Origin: Alphaproteobacteria bacterium
GTDB taxonomy: Bacteria > Pseudomonadota > Alphaproteobacteria > Sphingomonadales > JAKSBY01
Reading direction: 5' to 3'
Length of the DNA: 64,000 nt
Assembly: GCA_021774625.1 (NCBI GenBank)
Contig: JAJFIV010000025.1
Span: forward strand, 1 to 64,000
Shown: piece after piece, positions 8,022 to 19,169 of the stretch
Layout: every line of letters begins with the position of its first letter
Numbering within the stretch: position 1 is the first letter of the stretch
Notes under the pieces: model-generated
What the model was told of the DNA's origin: nothing
The model's input: the letters and a program-made list of their open reading frames with translations, nothing else
The model's database searches: none
Made by a program: the position numbers and the translations under genes

Positions 8022-9344
8022 TTAGCCGGGCAACATTCGCTCAGGATTAAAACGTTTCTGGTAGCGGCTGAGATCGGCGGGTGAAAGCCGGACATGAAGC
8101 GTCAGCATTTCCCCCTGTTGCCTGCGGTCCAGAACATCGCCATTGCGGTAAAGCCAGGCGATCCGCTCGCCTTGTCCCTGCGGCATCCGCAAATGGACGG
8201 TTTTATCGGTCTGGCCAAGGCATTCATCAATCCGCTCCAGCAGAGCTTCGCAGCCAACACCCGTCAGTGCGGAAATTGCAGCGCCGGGGGTGGGAAGGCG
8301 CTTCAGGCGGCTAAGCGCAGAACCGAGGCTTTCTTCATCCATCTGATCAATCTTGTTCCAGACTTCAATCACCGGCGGGCCGTCGGTTCCGGCAACACCC
8401 AATGACGCCAGAACCGCGCTGACATCTTCAGCCTCGGCATCGCTGTCAGGGTGGGAAATATCCCTCACATGCAGAATCAAATCGGCTTCTGTGACTTCCT
8501 CCAGGGTTGCGCGGAAGGCGGCAATCAGATGCGTCGGCAGATCGGAAATAAAACCCACCGTATCCGACAGGATCATTTTTTTGCCGGACGGTAGCGCCAC
8601 CGCCCGCATGGTGGGGTCAAGGGTAGCAAACAGCATGTCTTTCGCCATGACCTTCGCGCCGGCAAGACGATTGAAAAGTGTCGATTTTCCCGCATTGGTG
8701 TATCCCACCAGCGCCACCACAGGATAAGGCACCTGCCGGCGTTTCGCCCGGTGCAACGTGCGGGTGCGCTTGACCTTTTCCAGTTCCTGACTGATCCGCG
8801 TGATGCGCTCCCGGATCACCCGCCGGTCGGCCTCGATCTGGGTTTCGCCGGGTCCGCCGAGAAACCCTTTGCCGCCCCTTTGCCGCTCCAGATGGGTCCA
8901 TGAGCGGACCAGACGGCTTTTCTGGTAATTCAGATGCGCCAGCTCCACCTGAAGCACCCCCTCGCGGGTCTGCGCGCGCTCACCGAATATTTCGAGGATC
9001 AGCCCGGTACGGTCAATCACCTTGGTTTTGAGCCGCCGTTCGAGATTGCGCTGCTGAACCGGAGAAAGCGTGGCGTCAAAAACCACAAGGTCGATGTCGT
9101 CTGCCGCTATTCTGTCCCGGAATTCCTCCAGCTTGCCGGCGCCGATATAGGTCGATGGCCGGATGTGGGACAAAGGAATCGATTCCGCCGCCACCACCGC
9201 GACATTGATGGCCTGCGTCAGTCCCGCCGCTTCCTGCAGGCGCGCGTCCACCGTGCGGCCGGCTGCCGCGGCCGGCCTGAAGCCGCGTTTTGGTCGTTCC
9301 TTGATAAAGGGATGGAAAACCAGCGCGTTTAAAGTTGCGGTCAA
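8022..9344 (-). CDS. hflX: GTPase HflX
   Basis: The 440-residue GTPase contains the HflX N-terminal domain (about 25-195), with GGKGFLGGPGETQIE before the coiled coil. The G domain has P-loop GYTNAGKS, DTVGF and NKID motifs. HflX binds ribosomes and splits or rescues stalled 70S during stress, and may act as an RNA helicase. It starts 6 bp after hfq and shares its transcript, the classic hfq-hflX arrangement. The ATG at 9344 fits the family length. Confidence 0.97.
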   Translation of the reverse strand: MTATLNALVFHPFIKERPKRGFRPAAAAGRTVDARLQEAAGLTQAINVAVVAAESIPLSHIRPSTYIGAGKLEEFRDRIAADDIDLVVFDATLSPVQQRNLERRLKTKVIDRTGLILEIFGERAQTREGVLQVELAHLNYQKSRLVRSWTHLERQRGGKGFLGGPGETQIEADRRVIRERITRISQELEKVKRTRTLHRAKRRQVPYPVVALVGYTNAGKSTLFNRLAGAKVMAKDMLFATLDPTMRAVALPSGKKMILSDTVGFISDLPTHLIAAFRATLEEVTEADLILHVRDISHPDSDAEAEDVSAVLASLGVAGTDGPPVIEVWNKIDQMDEESLGSALSRLKRLPTPGAAISALTGVGCEALLERIDECLGQTDKTVHLRMPQGQGERIAWLYRNGDVLDRRQQGEMLTLHVRLSPADLSRYQKRFNPERMLPG

Positions 9345-9350
9345 AAAAAC

Positions 9351-9602
9351 CTAACCTTCATCATCGTCCTCTTTTTCCGGCTCGAACAACTGCAGCGGAC
9401 CGGCCGGCATGACAGTGGAGATGGCATGCTTGTAAACGAGCTGCGACTGTCCATCCCGGCGGAGCAGAACACAAAAATTATCAAACCAGGTAATATTACC
9501 CTGCAACTTCACCCCGTTCACCAGAAAAACCGTTACCGGTGTTTTGGTTTTCCTGACAGTGTTGAGAAAGACATCCTGTAAATTATTTGTTTTTTCTGAC
9601 AT
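9351..9602 (-). CDS. hfq: RNA chaperone Hfq
   Basis: The 83-residue protein has both Sm motifs: [20 protein letters not shown] then [19 protein letters not shown], and [10 protein letters not shown]. It ends in an acidic tail. It forms the hexamer that pairs small RNAs with mRNAs. ATG 9602 is preceded by GGAAAG; the longer open frame upstream is not part of the family. It sits between trkH and hflX, the standard alphaproteobacterial ntr-trk-hfq order. Confidence 0.98.
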   Translation of the reverse strand: MSEKTNNLQDVFLNTVRKTKTPVTVFLVNGVKLQGNITWFDNFCVLLRRDGQSQLVYKHAISTVMPAGPLQLFEPEKEDDDEG

Positions 9603-9779
9603 CTGCTTTCCATTCTTATTTTTTAAGTGCCCCGTAATCTTAGGACGGACCCGTTTGCCCGGCCGCCATATATACATTTACGCTTGATTCAGCCCGGATA
9701 TGCCTGTTTTTCCCGCCCCGGTCAAATCCTGCGGCCCGCCAAAAAAAGCATTGATTGCACCGGCTGTCAATCGCTACTG

Positions 9780-11243
9780 CTAGCGGCGCCAAAAAAGCCG
9801 GGTCAGGACCGCGATCAGCATTGATATTTCCAGCCGGCCGATGATCATCAAAAAAGACAGAACCCACAGACCGGCGTCCCGCAATCCGGCATAACCCGGA
9901 AAGGCCGGGTCCATCACCACCACCATCGGGCCAGCATTGCCGATCGCCGTGAAAGCGGCGGCGGCCGCACTGTAAAACGGTAATTTCAAGGCGCTCAGAA
10001 TGATGGTTCCCAAAGCCGCCATGGCGACAAACCCAAAAAAGACAAACCAGATGGCGCTCATATCATGTTCGGATATTTGCCGGTCCTGATGATAGAGGGG
10101 AACAATGCTGTGAGGATGCGCCAGCCGGTGAATCTCGCGGCGGGAATGCCGCGCCATCGCCCCGACCCGCAGCAGTTTGATGCCGCCCGCCGTGGACCCT
10201 GCGGCCGCGCCGACAATCACCAGGGCAAACAGGATAATGGCGGAAGCAAGCGGTAGTCTGGCGCCGGCCACCGGTGTGAAACCGGTCGTCGACAGCGCAG
10301 ACACGCTAAGAAACAGACTGTTCCAAAAGGTAGAGAAAACCCCGCCAAAGTCTGCGGCGCGTGATGCCAGAAAAATCCCGGCGGCAATCAAAATGGCGGC
10401 CAGGACAGCAATTCTCAGGAACAGGGTGCTTTCCGCATCCCTGCGTAGAAAGACGCCCTTGCCATGGGCCAAGGCCCAAATGTAGGTGATATTAAGGGCC
10501 CCGGCCGGCATAAAAATTAGCAGCACGAACTGCACGGCAAAGCCGCCAACCGGATCACCCGTAGTCCCGTAAGGCATAAAACCACCGGTGCTGACAGTCG
10601 ACATAGCCAGCATCAGACCGTCAAATATGGGAAGGCCGGCCGCCCATAAAAGCAGCGTGCAAATCAAGGTTAACAGGGAGTAAATCCCTAACAGCGGCCA
10701 GATCACGCCCCGCGCCCGGGGCATGAATCCCCTGCCCTCGCCATGGGGCAGCGCGCTTTTTAAAAGATGCATGCCGCCAATATTTAATGGCGCCAGGATC
10801 GCCAGGGCGGTAATAAATACCCCTACCCCGCCCAGCCATTGCAAAAATGCCCGCCAGAAAACAATCCCCAAAGCCAGTTCATCCACATCTGCAAATACGG
10901 ATGCGCCGGTGGTTGTCAGGCCGGATACAGCTTCAAAATAGGCGGAAGGCAAATCGCCAATGGAACCAGACAAAAGAAAGGGAAAAGAGGCAAAAACAGG
11001 CAAAGCCACCCAGCCGACAATGGGGGTCAAAAAATTGAGCCGGCGGTCATCCGTGGCGGCAACCTGCCGAAAGGCGAGAATCAGACTGCCGCCAAGAAAA
11101 AATATCAGGCTGCCGCTGATGACAAAGGCCTGAATGACGGCATTTTCCCGGATTGCCAGCGAAACCAGGATTGGAATAATGTGGCCGGCTGCCAGAAACA
11201 GCAGCAGCCAGCCAAAAATATATCCTAAACCAGCAAACCACAT
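9780..11243 (-). CDS. trkH: Trk potassium uptake membrane subunit TrkH
   Basis: The 487-residue protein has the four-fold membrane-pore-membrane repeat of TrkH/KtrB channels. The selectivity loops TGASVF, STGGFM, TTGFTP and AIGNAGP are visible in order. It is the K+-conducting subunit of the Trk system and works with the NAD-binding TrkA encoded 20 bp upstream. The length and start (ATG 11243) fit the family. Confidence 0.96.
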   Translation of the reverse strand: MWFAGLGYIFGWLLLFLAAGHIIPILVSLAIRENAVIQAFVISGSLIFFLGGSLILAFRQVAATDDRRLNFLTPIVGWVALPVFASFPFLLSGSIGDLPSAYFEAVSGLTTTGASVFADVDELALGIVFWRAFLQWLGGVGVFITALAILAPLNIGGMHLLKSALPHGEGRGFMPRARGVIWPLLGIYSLLTLICTLLLWAAGLPIFDGLMLAMSTVSTGGFMPYGTTGDPVGGFAVQFVLLIFMPAGALNITYIWALAHGKGVFLRRDAESTLFLRIAVLAAILIAAGIFLASRAADFGGVFSTFWNSLFLSVSALSTTGFTPVAGARLPLASAIILFALVIVGAAAGSTAGGIKLLRVGAMARHSRREIHRLAHPHSIVPLYHQDRQISEHDMSAIWFVFFGFVAMAALGTIILSALKLPFYSAAAAAFTAIGNAGPMVVVMDPAFPGYAGLRDAGLWVLSFLMIIGRLEISMLIAVLTRLFWRR

Positions 11244-11263
11244 TTTTTATCTGCCAAAAGATA

Positions 11264-12640
11264 TCAGAAAAATTCAAGCCGGACGGAGAAGAGCTGTTCG
11301 ATTTTTTTCACCGCATCAGTCAGAGCGAAAATAATGACCCGGTCGCCTGCTTCAAATTCCGTGTCCGAATGCGGGATAATAACGTCATCGCCGCGAACAA
11401 TGGCGCCGATCAGGATGCCGTCCGGCAAATTCGCGCTGCGGATGGTCTTGCCGACAAGATTGGACGATTCGAGGGCCTCCGCCTCGATAATTTCCGCCGA
11501 ACCGCTGCGAATACTGTGCAGCCCCCTGATTCGGCCGCGCCTGATATGCTGTAAAATGGTTGAGACCGTGGTTTCGCGGGGGTCGAGATAAACGTCGATC
11601 CCCAATGATCCGGTAAGGGTGCCGTAAATCGGATTATTCAAAAGTGTGATCACCCGCGGACAACCCTGCCGTTTGGCAAGCAGGGAGGCGAGGATATTCA
11701 CCTCATCATCGTTGGCGACGGCAACAAGGGTTTCCGCCTCGGCGATATTGGCCTCTTTGAGAATCTCCACATCAAGCCCGTCACCGTTTATCACCACCGT
11801 CTTCGAAAGTTTATTGGCAATAAATTCCGCTTGTGCGGCGTTCCGTTCAATTATTTTGACATTGACCCTCGGGGCGTTCTGCTCCAGCTCTTTCGCCAGA
11901 AACATACCGACATTACCGCCGCCGACAATGATTACGCGCCTTGCCGTTTTTTCGTCATGACCAAAAGCCGCCATCGCCCGGGCGACCCGCTCGCCCTCAG
12001 ACGAGAAATATATTTCATCACCCTCTTCCATGTGGTCATCCCCGGAAGGAACGAAGGTTTTATCACCGCGGACGATACCAAGGACCATAATATTCAGATC
12101 GGGAAACAGCTCGGTCAACTGGCGTAAAGGCGTATGAAGGACAGGGCAGTTTTCCTGCAGTTTCACCCCAACGACGCGGACCCGGCCATCGGCAAAGGGA
12201 ATCATATCGAACGCACCCGGGACTTCCAGCCGCCGGTAGACCGACCGGGCCAGTTCCACCTCCGGAGAAATAATAACATCAATGGGCATATGATCACGGC
12301 TGAACAGATCGCTCCATTGTGGGCGAAGATAATTCTGATTGCGGATGCGGGCAATTTTGGTCGGCACATTAAACAGGGAATGGGCGACCTGACAGGCCAC
12401 GATATTGACTTCATCGGATACGGTAACCGCAATGATCATATCCGATTCCGTCGCTCCTGCCTGTTGCAGCATGTTCGGGTCGGACGCATTCCCCTGAATG
12501 GCCTTCACGTCCAGCGTATCGGCAATTTGCCGGATCAGCTGTCCCGAACGGTCAATGACCGTCACGTCATTTTGCTGGAAAGCCAGGTGTCTTGCTATAT
12601 TGAAGCCAACCTGGCCTGCGCCGCAGACAATAACCTTCAT
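11264..12640 (-). CDS. trkA: Trk system potassium regulator TrkA
   Basis: The 458-residue cytosolic protein has two tandem RCK units. Rossmann motifs are GAGQVGFNIA near residue 6 and GGGNVGMFLA near 240, each followed by a RCK_C (TrkA_C) domain. It binds NAD(H) or ATP and gates TrkH. It lies between ntrX and trkH in the same orientation. A 68-bp gap separates it from ntrX, so it may have its own promoter or be read through. Confidence 0.97.
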   Translation of the reverse strand: MKVIVCGAGQVGFNIARHLAFQQNDVTVIDRSGQLIRQIADTLDVKAIQGNASDPNMLQQAGATESDMIIAVTVSDEVNIVACQVAHSLFNVPTKIARIRNQNYLRPQWSDLFSRDHMPIDVIISPEVELARSVYRRLEVPGAFDMIPFADGRVRVVGVKLQENCPVLHTPLRQLTELFPDLNIMVLGIVRGDKTFVPSGDDHMEEGDEIYFSSEGERVARAMAAFGHDEKTARRVIIVGGGNVGMFLAKELEQNAPRVNVKIIERNAAQAEFIANKLSKTVVINGDGLDVEILKEANIAEAETLVAVANDDEVNILASLLAKRQGCPRVITLLNNPIYGTLTGSLGIDVYLDPRETTVSTILQHIRRGRIRGLHSIRSGSAEIIEAEALESSNLVGKTIRSANLPDGILIGAIVRGDDVIIPHSDTEFEAGDRVIIFALTDAVKKIEQLFSVRLEFF

Positions 12641-12708
12641 AAAACGCTTTCCGCGTGATTGATTTGCAAGAGACTTTGGACCCTACATTTTATACATGTC
12701 AACAGACC

Positions 12709-14106
12709 CTATAGATCTTCGCCGTTCACGTGCGTCCCGTTATTCAGGCCAAGCGACTTTAACTTTCGATGCAGAGCCGACCGTTCCATACCGACAAAAA
12801 GCGCCGTGCGGGATATATTTCCGCTGAAGCGCGTTATCTGGATTTTCAGATACTCCCGTTCAAAGGCTTCCCGCGCCTCTCTGAGAGGGACCGTCATCAC
12901 AGATGTGTCATTTTGCGATCGGAAGGCTTCTGCAGATCCGTTGCCAAGAACTTCGGGGGGAAGCGTGTCCTGGGTTATCTCGATGGACTCCCTGTCAGTA
13001 TCGAGAATAAGGATCCGCTCAATGATATTACGTAATTGGCGGACATTTCCCGGCCAGTCATAGGTTTGAAGCGCCGTCATGGCGTCATCATTGACCCGCT
13101 TGGCGGTCCGCCCCGTAGAGGCTGCCAGTTTGCCGATGAAATATTCCGTCAGATAGGGAATATCCTCCCGGCGTTCCGACAAAGCCGGCATCCGGATCGG
13201 AACGACATTCAGCCTGTGAAACAGATCCTCACGAAACCGGCCCTGGGATATTTCACTGTTCAAGTTCTTATTGGAGGCGCTGATTACACGGACATCCACC
13301 TGCACCCGTTTGGCGCCGCCCACCCGCTCAAATGTCTGGTCGGTAAGAACCCGCAGAATCTTGGCCTGTGTGGTGGCGGGCATATCCGCCACCTCATCCA
13401 GAAACAAAGTCCCGCCATGGGCCTGCTCAAACAGGCCGAATTTCACAACGGTTCTGTTCTGTTCGACCCCGAACAAAGCCTGTTCCACATGCCGCGGCTC
13501 CATATTGGCGGCATTAACAATAATAAAAGGCCCGTTTTTGCGCTGTGACCGGCTGTGCAGCAACCGGGCGGCAACTTCCTTGCCCGAACCCGGCGGACCG
13601 CTGATCAGCACCCGGCTGCCGGTAGGGGCAACTTTCTCGATGGTCTGGCGCACCGCAATAATATTGGAAGAACGCCCGGTAAGTTCCGTTTCGATCCCGG
13701 CACGGCAGCGCAGTTCAGCATTTTCGCGCCGCAGTCTTTCGGCTTCAGTCGCCCGCTCCACCAGCAGCAGCAGCTGGTCGGTTTTAAATGGTTTTTCGAT
13801 AAAGTCATAAGCGCCGCGTTTAATCGCCGCGACGGCTGTTTCGATATTGCCATGGCCGGAAATGATGATCACCGGCAATTCCCGGTGCTGGCATTTGATC
13901 AGCTCCAGCAGTTCTAGACCGTCCAGCCGGCTTCCCTGCAGCCAGATATCCAGCACCACCAGAGACGGCCGCCGGGCTTCGATCTCCCGAAGCGCGCTGT
14001 CACTGTCATAGGCCGTCCGGCTCTCATATCCCTCATCCTCCAGAATACCCGAAATCAGTTCGCGGATATCGGCCTCATCGTCAACGATCAGAATGTCAAA
14101 TGCCAT
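12709..14106 (-). CDS. ntrX: Nitrogen assimilation response regulator NtrX
   Basis: This two-component regulator of about 465 residues has a receiver domain (phospho-Asp in LVVLDIW), an AAA+ domain with Walker A GPPGSGKE and Walker [14 protein letters not shown], and a Fis-type HTH at the end (SRTALFVGMERSALHRKLKSL). The GAFTGA loop needed to contact sigma-54 is replaced by unrelated residues after ELFG-like ALFGVEQ, as known for many alphaproteobacterial NtrX, so it probably works with sigma-70. ATG 14106 (or TTG 14112) overlaps the end of ntrY. Confidence 0.96.
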   Translation of the reverse strand: MAFDILIVDDEADIRELISGILEDEGYESRTAYDSDSALREIEARRPSLVVLDIWLQGSRLDGLELLELIKCQHRELPVIIISGHGNIETAVAAIKRGAYDFIEKPFKTDQLLLLVERATEAERLRRENAELRCRAGIETELTGRSSNIIAVRQTIEKVAPTGSRVLISGPPGSGKEVAARLLHSRSQRKNGPFIIVNAANMEPRHVEQALFGVEQNRTVVKFGLFEQAHGGTLFLDEVADMPATTQAKILRVLTDQTFERVGGAKRVQVDVRVISASNKNLNSEISQGRFREDLFHRLNVVPIRMPALSERREDIPYLTEYFIGKLAASTGRTAKRVNDDAMTALQTYDWPGNVRQLRNIIERILILDTDRESIEITQDTLPPEVLGNGSAEAFRSQNDTSVMTVPLREAREAFEREYLKIQITRFSGNISRTALFVGMERSALHRKLKSLGLNNGTHVNGEDL

Positions 14107-16438
14107 GTCCAATTACCTTTTTTGCGGCGTTTGTTGCGTTTTCAATGTCGGCCTTCGTCTTGTCAGTATTTTCGGTGACGCTCATGGAGCGCTGAACCAG
14201 CTCCTTATGCACAAAATATAAAGTAATCCTTGCGCCCTGCATATTTTTGCGGCGCCCAAGAACAAGTTTCCCGCCATGGTCCTCCATCACTTTTTTAACA
14301 ATCGCCAGCCCAAGCCCGGTTCCCTTGGCGCGTGTCGTGACATAAGGATCGGTCAGCCGATCCATCGAATCCTTCGGCAGGCCGCAGCCATTATCCTCGA
14401 TAATAATCGCCGTCGTCTTTTCGTCATGGGCGATCTTCACATTGATTTCGCCGGTATAACCAGCGGCCTCATTTTTAGACATTTCCGCCTTGCGGGCCGC
14501 GATTGATTCGGCGGCGTTCTTCAAAAGATTGGTTACCGCCTGGGCAATCAGCCGGCCGTCACAAACCAGCTGCGCATCAAAATCAGGGGCTCCCATGGTG
14601 AAACGCACATTGGAATCTCCGACTTCATGCAGAAATACCGTTTTTTTGACCACATCGACAATATCTTCGATCCGGAAAACTGGCGCCGGCATGCGGGCAA
14701 AGGACGAAAATTCATCGACCATACGCCGGAGATCGCCCACCTGGCGCACAATGGTTTCCGTACATTGGTCAAAAACTCCGGGATCAGAGAGAATTTCCGA
14801 TTTATACTTCCGGCGCAGCCGTTCGGCGGACAGCTGAATCGGCGTCAGCGGGTTTTTAATTTCATGCGCAATCCGGCGCGCCACATCCGCCCATGCCGCC
14901 GTCCGCTGATCCGCAAGTTGTTCCGTCACATCATCAAAAGTCACCACATAACCGGCGACGCTGTCGGCATCCATCTCCGCCGATATGGTCACCAGAAGGG
15001 TGCGGGAGATACCCGCCCTTACAATGCTGATCTGGCCATGCGCGGATTTTCTTTCCGGCTGTTTCGCCTCGCTGAACAGCGTTGACATTTCGGGCACGAC
15101 ATCCGTCAGCAGCACCCCTGTCACTTCATTGGAACAGCAGTCGATTAATTCGCAGGCAGACCGATTGGGCAAGGTAATAGTGCCGTCCGGCTTGAGCCCG
15201 ATCACCCCCGCCGAAACACCGGACAGCACGGCTTCCGAGAAGCGCCGCCTTTCATCAAGCTCCTGGTTTGCCTCGACCAGTTCATGTCTTTGTTTGGCCA
15301 GCTGGCCTGTCATATGGTTGAAGACGCGGCTGAGATCGCCAATTTCATCATAGGCCTGGAAAACCGGCACACGGGCGGTCAGATCGCCCTTACTCACCCG
15401 CTCCGTCGCCTCGACAAGTCTGCCGATGGGGGTCACGAGCCGGGTGGCAAACCACAGGCCAATCCAGACGGCCACCAGAAGAATCAAAAGCGCAATAATA
15501 ATAAAAATCACATTAAAACGGGTCTGGATATCAAAGCGTTCGCCTTCCAGATTCCGATATTCGGCGACCGCCGCCCTTGCGTCTTCCACATAACCCAGAA
15601 CCCTGGGATCCACAAACCGGCTGACATAGAGATAGGCGTCAAAAAAACTGTCGAGCCGAACCAGGCCCTGAACACGGTCGTCGTCCTCGCTGGTCAGGAT
15701 CACAACCTCGCCGCTATTGGCGCGTTCAACCAGATCGGTGCGAAGCCGGGTTTCCGCTAATTCAAGATTGAGGTTGGCTTTCGCCAAAACCCGTCCGGTG
15801 CTGTCAAAAACGATGGCTTCCGAAAGCGAGCGAAAAATCATCTGATCAGAAACCTCGGCCCGGAAGCGGGTGGGATTCTGCTGCAAAATCGCCGACTTGC
15901 GGTTCAGGTCATAAGCCATGGCCAGCACGTCGGCCTCAAGTGTGCCGCGATGCTCGTCAATATAGGCTTCGGCGACACTCAATGAACTGTCGAGGGTCAG
16001 CCCCACCTTATCACTGAACCATGCCTGAACGCCAAACTCGAAAAACAGGGCGGTAAAAATTGCCATAATGATCGGCGGGCCGATGGCGACCAGGCTGAAA
16101 AGAATGGCAAACCGGCCATGCAGTTTGGACCCGGCGGAGCCTTCCCGGCGAGCCGTCCATAACGCAACCAACCGTCTGGCGATTAACGCGCCAAGCGCAG
16201 AAAGCAGAACCAGATTGGCCAGCAGCAGCACCCGGACCGTGCCACTTGTCCCTTCGAACGGCGCCGATTTTGTCGACAACACAACATAGGTTGCAATGAC
16301 TGAGATGACCGCAAGAACTGCAAGCGCGATTTCAAATTTTACCCAGAGCCCGGCCCGGCGGGCAAAACGCACGGCGCGCCCCAAAAAAAATCGCCGGATA
16401 TGGGATCGCCGCGGCTGGTTGTCGGAAATGCTTACCAT
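14096..16438 (-). CDS. ntrY: Nitrogen regulation sensor histidine kinase NtrY
   Basis: The 780-residue membrane kinase has N-terminal hydrophobic helices, a long periplasmic/extracytoplasmic segment, another helix near 310-330 and a HAMP domain. A PAS domain (SGVSAGVIGLKPDGTI) follows. HisKA has phospho-acceptor H in [15 protein letters not shown], and the HATPase has NAAES, NGCGLP and GTGLGLAIV. It phosphorylates NtrX, with which it overlaps by about 11 bp. A 160-bp gap separates it from ntrC and probably holds its promoter. Confidence 0.96.
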   Translation of the reverse strand: MVSISDNQPRRSHIRRFFLGRAVRFARRAGLWVKFEIALAVLAVISVIATYVVLSTKSAPFEGTSGTVRVLLLANLVLLSALGALIARRLVALWTARREGSAGSKLHGRFAILFSLVAIGPPIIMAIFTALFFEFGVQAWFSDKVGLTLDSSLSVAEAYIDEHRGTLEADVLAMAYDLNRKSAILQQNPTRFRAEVSDQMIFRSLSEAIVFDSTGRVLAKANLNLELAETRLRTDLVERANSGEVVILTSEDDDRVQGLVRLDSFFDAYLYVSRFVDPRVLGYVEDARAAVAEYRNLEGERFDIQTRFNVIFIIIALLILLVAVWIGLWFATRLVTPIGRLVEATERVSKGDLTARVPVFQAYDEIGDLSRVFNHMTGQLAKQRHELVEANQELDERRRFSEAVLSGVSAGVIGLKPDGTITLPNRSACELIDCCSNEVTGVLLTDVVPEMSTLFSEAKQPERKSAHGQISIVRAGISRTLLVTISAEMDADSVAGYVVTFDDVTEQLADQRTAAWADVARRIAHEIKNPLTPIQLSAERLRRKYKSEILSDPGVFDQCTETIVRQVGDLRRMVDEFSSFARMPAPVFRIEDIVDVVKKTVFLHEVGDSNVRFTMGAPDFDAQLVCDGRLIAQAVTNLLKNAAESIAARKAEMSKNEAAGYTGEINVKIAHDEKTTAIIIEDNGCGLPKDSMDRLTDPYVTTRAKGTGLGLAIVKKVMEDHGGKLVLGRRKNMQGARITLYFVHKELVQRSMSVTENTDKTKADIENATNAAKKVIGHGI

Positions 16439-16599
16439 GCTGAAAATACTGTAAATGACGCCTTTGTTATATTTTGCATCTTAACTGCTATTTTGATTGC
16501 AGGAAAGCACTGATGTAATTTTGTCACAAATGTGATCCTATTGCCACATGTTTAGCTGCGCATTGTGAATCCGGCAAAAAAATGGCGGGTAGCGGCGTT

Positions 16600-18042
16600 T
16601 CATTCGACCTGACGGGAAATTTTGATGCCCAGCGCCCTGATTTTCTTCCGCAAAGTGTTCCGGTTCAATCCCAGAAGCTCTGCAGCCCTGATCTGATTGC
16701 CCCGGGTTGCCGCGAGGGTCATGGTCAGAAGCGGACGCTCCACTTCCTTCAAAATCCGCGGATAGAGCCCCGGCGGCGGCAGACCGTCGGCATGGTTGGC
16801 GAAATATTGCGCCAGATGCTGCTCAACGGCGGAATCAAGACTCGCGCCGACAGGCATTTTATCCCTGCTTCTTGTTTTGGGCTGCAGTTCCGCCTGTATG
16901 ATTTTACCGGATATGGTCTCATCGGCGTATAGCGCCGAAAGTCTGCGTACGAGATTTTCCAGTTCCCGCACATTTCCCGGCCAGCCGTGGCTTTTCATTC
17001 TTTCCAGCGCGGACGGGTCATATTGCTTGTGCGGCAGGCCCGCGGCGGCGCATTTTTCTGAAAAATGGGCGATTAAATCGGGCAAATCGCTGACCCGGCT
17101 GCGCAGCGGCGGCAATTCAACCGGCACCACATTCAGCCGGTAATATAAATCCTCGCGAAAGGATTTTACCGCCACCAGATCCGCCAGATCTTTATTGGTG
17201 GCCGCTATGATGCGCACATCCGCCGGCAATGCCGTCCGGCCGCCAATGGTGGTAAACTCTCCCTGCTGCAGAACCCGCAAAAGCCGGGTTTGCGCTTCAA
17301 ACGGCATATCGCCGATTTCATCCAGAAACAGGGTGCCGCCCTGAGCCTGCTCGAACCGGCCGATGCCGCGTTCAATCGCGCCGGTAAAGGCCCCTTTCTC
17401 GTGACCAAACAGTTCGCTCTCGATCAGTTCGCGGGGAATCGCCGCCATATTGATCGCGACAAAGGAGCCGTGCTTGCGCTTGCCCATGGTATGCAGGGCC
17501 CGGGCCACAAGCTCCTTGCCGGTCCCGGATTCCCCGGTGATCAGCACCGTCAAATCCGTCGGCATCAGCCGCGCCATGATCCGGTAAACGTCCTGCATGG
17601 CCGGAGAGCGGCCCACCAGTGGCAGGTCTTCCTGTTTTGCGCGGGCGGATTTATTTTTGTGGTTTGATCGAAGCCTATTATCAAGTGAATTCTTAACTTT
17701 ATGTATCAACTCATTAATATCAAACGGTTTTGAAAGATATTCATAAGCCCCGCGTTCCGTCGCCGCGACGGCTGTTTTCAGTGTGTTGCGGGCACTCATG
17801 ACAATGACCGGCAGGTTTGGCCGTATGTTCCTTATACGCGGCAAAAGATCCAGTCCGTCACCATCCGGCATGACAACATCGGTGATCACGGCATCCCCGG
17901 TCCCGGCTTCAATCCATTGCCAGAGGGTGGACGCGCCATCGGTCGCCCGCACACGGAAACCCGCTTCCTCAAGAGCCCGGGTCACCACCAGGCGAATGGC
18001 GCGATCATCATCGGCCAGCAAAATGGTCGCGCCCTCACTCAC
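16600..18042 (-). CDS. ntrC: Nitrogen response regulator NtrC (sigma-54 activator)
   Basis: The 480-residue protein has a receiver domain (phospho-Asp in AVITDVVMP), a sigma-54 activator AAA+ domain with GESGTGKE and [13 protein letters not shown], and a Fis HTH. It keeps the sigma-54 contact loop GAFTGA, in contrast to NtrX. It should activate nitrogen-scavenging genes when NtrB phosphorylates it. GTG 18042 overlaps the end of ntrB by 8 bp. Caution: many NtrC proteins are called GlnG. Confidence 0.97.
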   Translation of the reverse strand: MSEGATILLADDDRAIRLVVTRALEEAGFRVRATDGASTLWQWIEAGTGDAVITDVVMPDGDGLDLLPRIRNIRPNLPVIVMSARNTLKTAVAATERGAYEYLSKPFDINELIHKVKNSLDNRLRSNHKNKSARAKQEDLPLVGRSPAMQDVYRIMARLMPTDLTVLITGESGTGKELVARALHTMGKRKHGSFVAINMAAIPRELIESELFGHEKGAFTGAIERGIGRFEQAQGGTLFLDEIGDMPFEAQTRLLRVLQQGEFTTIGGRTALPADVRIIAATNKDLADLVAVKSFREDLYYRLNVVPVELPPLRSRVSDLPDLIAHFSEKCAAAGLPHKQYDPSALERMKSHGWPGNVRELENLVRRLSALYADETISGKIIQAELQPKTRSRDKMPVGASLDSAVEQHLAQYFANHADGLPPPGLYPRILKEVERPLLTMTLAATRGNQIRAAELLGLNRNTLRKKIRALGIKISRQVE

Positions 18043-19168
18043 GCCTCACCCCCTCCACGCCGGCACTGGCATAGACCGGCAACAGGATCGTGAATACCGC
18101 CCCGGTCTCCCGGTTTTTGGCATTGATGGTCCCGCCATGGTCCGCCACGATCCTGGCCGCCATAGCGAGCCCGAGGCCGATGCCGCCCGGTTTACTGGAG
18201 ATAAAAGGATCAAACAGACATCCGGCCAGATCGGCAGGAATGCCGCCGCCATTATCGGCCACGGCAATTTCAATAGCGCGTCCGGTAAAGGCCTTTTTAT
18301 CCGCGTCGATCAGGCGGACGTCATGGCGGAAAGCGGTGGAAAGGCGGATCGTGTCCCCGCGCTCTTCCAATGCTTCTGCGGCGTTTTTTATGATATTGAG
18401 AAAGAGCTGAATAAGCCGGTCCTTATGACCGCGGACCGGCGGCAGGGACGGATCGTAATTTTCGGCAATCCGGATATGGCTGGCGAACCCTGCCTGGGCG
18501 AGGGTTTTAACATGGTCAAGGACACGGTGTATGTTAACCGGCCCCATGTCTGCTGCGCCGGGACTGTCGGACAGGCCCTCCATACGGTCAATAAGGCCAC
18601 AGATACGGTCAACCTCATCCTTTATCAGTTGCGTGAAGTTTTTTTCTTTGTCGCCGCAGACACGCTCCAGCAGCTGGGCGGCCCCCCGGATTCCGGACAG
18701 CGGATTCTTGATTTCATGGGCCAGCACGGCCGCCATGCCGGAAGTCTGTTTGCCTGTATAAGCGCCCGCTTTCGGCCAGTCCGTCCGAGGAGCGCCATAA
18801 GGCGTCATTATGGTCACCAGATAAATATCACGGGAATTTTCCAGCAACCGGATATGGATATCCACATTCTGTCCGAGATCGGCATGGCGGCCCTGCGCTA
18901 TGGCAAGATCGTGGCCATAAACTGTTTCACTTTTTTGGCAGGCCTGACCGAGAATATCCCCAAGCTCCGGGATGGTTTTTCGCAAAAGATCCAGCCCGTG
19001 ACGCATCATGACGGTCAGGCTGGCCTGGAAAAACTGCTCGCCGGCCGCATTGACATAGAGAACCGCGCCATCCGCATCGATCAGAACAACCGGGACCGGC
19101 TGGTTTTGCAGGATCGCTGCGGGATCGATAGAGGCGGATCGGACCGGCAATGCCGCTGGTTTTGTCAC
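18035..19168 (-). CDS. ntrB: Nitrogen regulation sensor histidine kinase NtrB
   Basis: The 377-residue soluble kinase has a PAS domain (about 20-120), a HisKA domain with the phospho-acceptor in [21 protein letters not shown] and an HATPase with NAAEAL, DNGGGIP and [13 protein letters not shown]. It phosphorylates or dephosphorylates NtrC in response to PII signalling. It starts with GTG one base after the dusB stop and overlaps ntrC, so dusB, ntrB and ntrC form one unit. Confidence 0.96.
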   Translation of the reverse strand: MTKPAALPVRSASIDPAAILQNQPVPVVLIDADGAVLYVNAAGEQFFQASLTVMMRHGLDLLRKTIPELGDILGQACQKSETVYGHDLAIAQGRHADLGQNVDIHIRLLENSRDIYLVTIMTPYGAPRTDWPKAGAYTGKQTSGMAAVLAHEIKNPLSGIRGAAQLLERVCGDKEKNFTQLIKDEVDRICGLIDRMEGLSDSPGAADMGPVNIHRVLDHVKTLAQAGFASHIRIAENYDPSLPPVRGHKDRLIQLFLNIIKNAAEALEERGDTIRLSTAFRHDVRLIDADKKAFTGRAIEIAVADNGGGIPADLAGCLFDPFISSKPGGIGLGLAMAARIVADHGGTINAKNRETGAVFTILLPVYASAGVEGVRRE

Positions 19169-19169
19169 C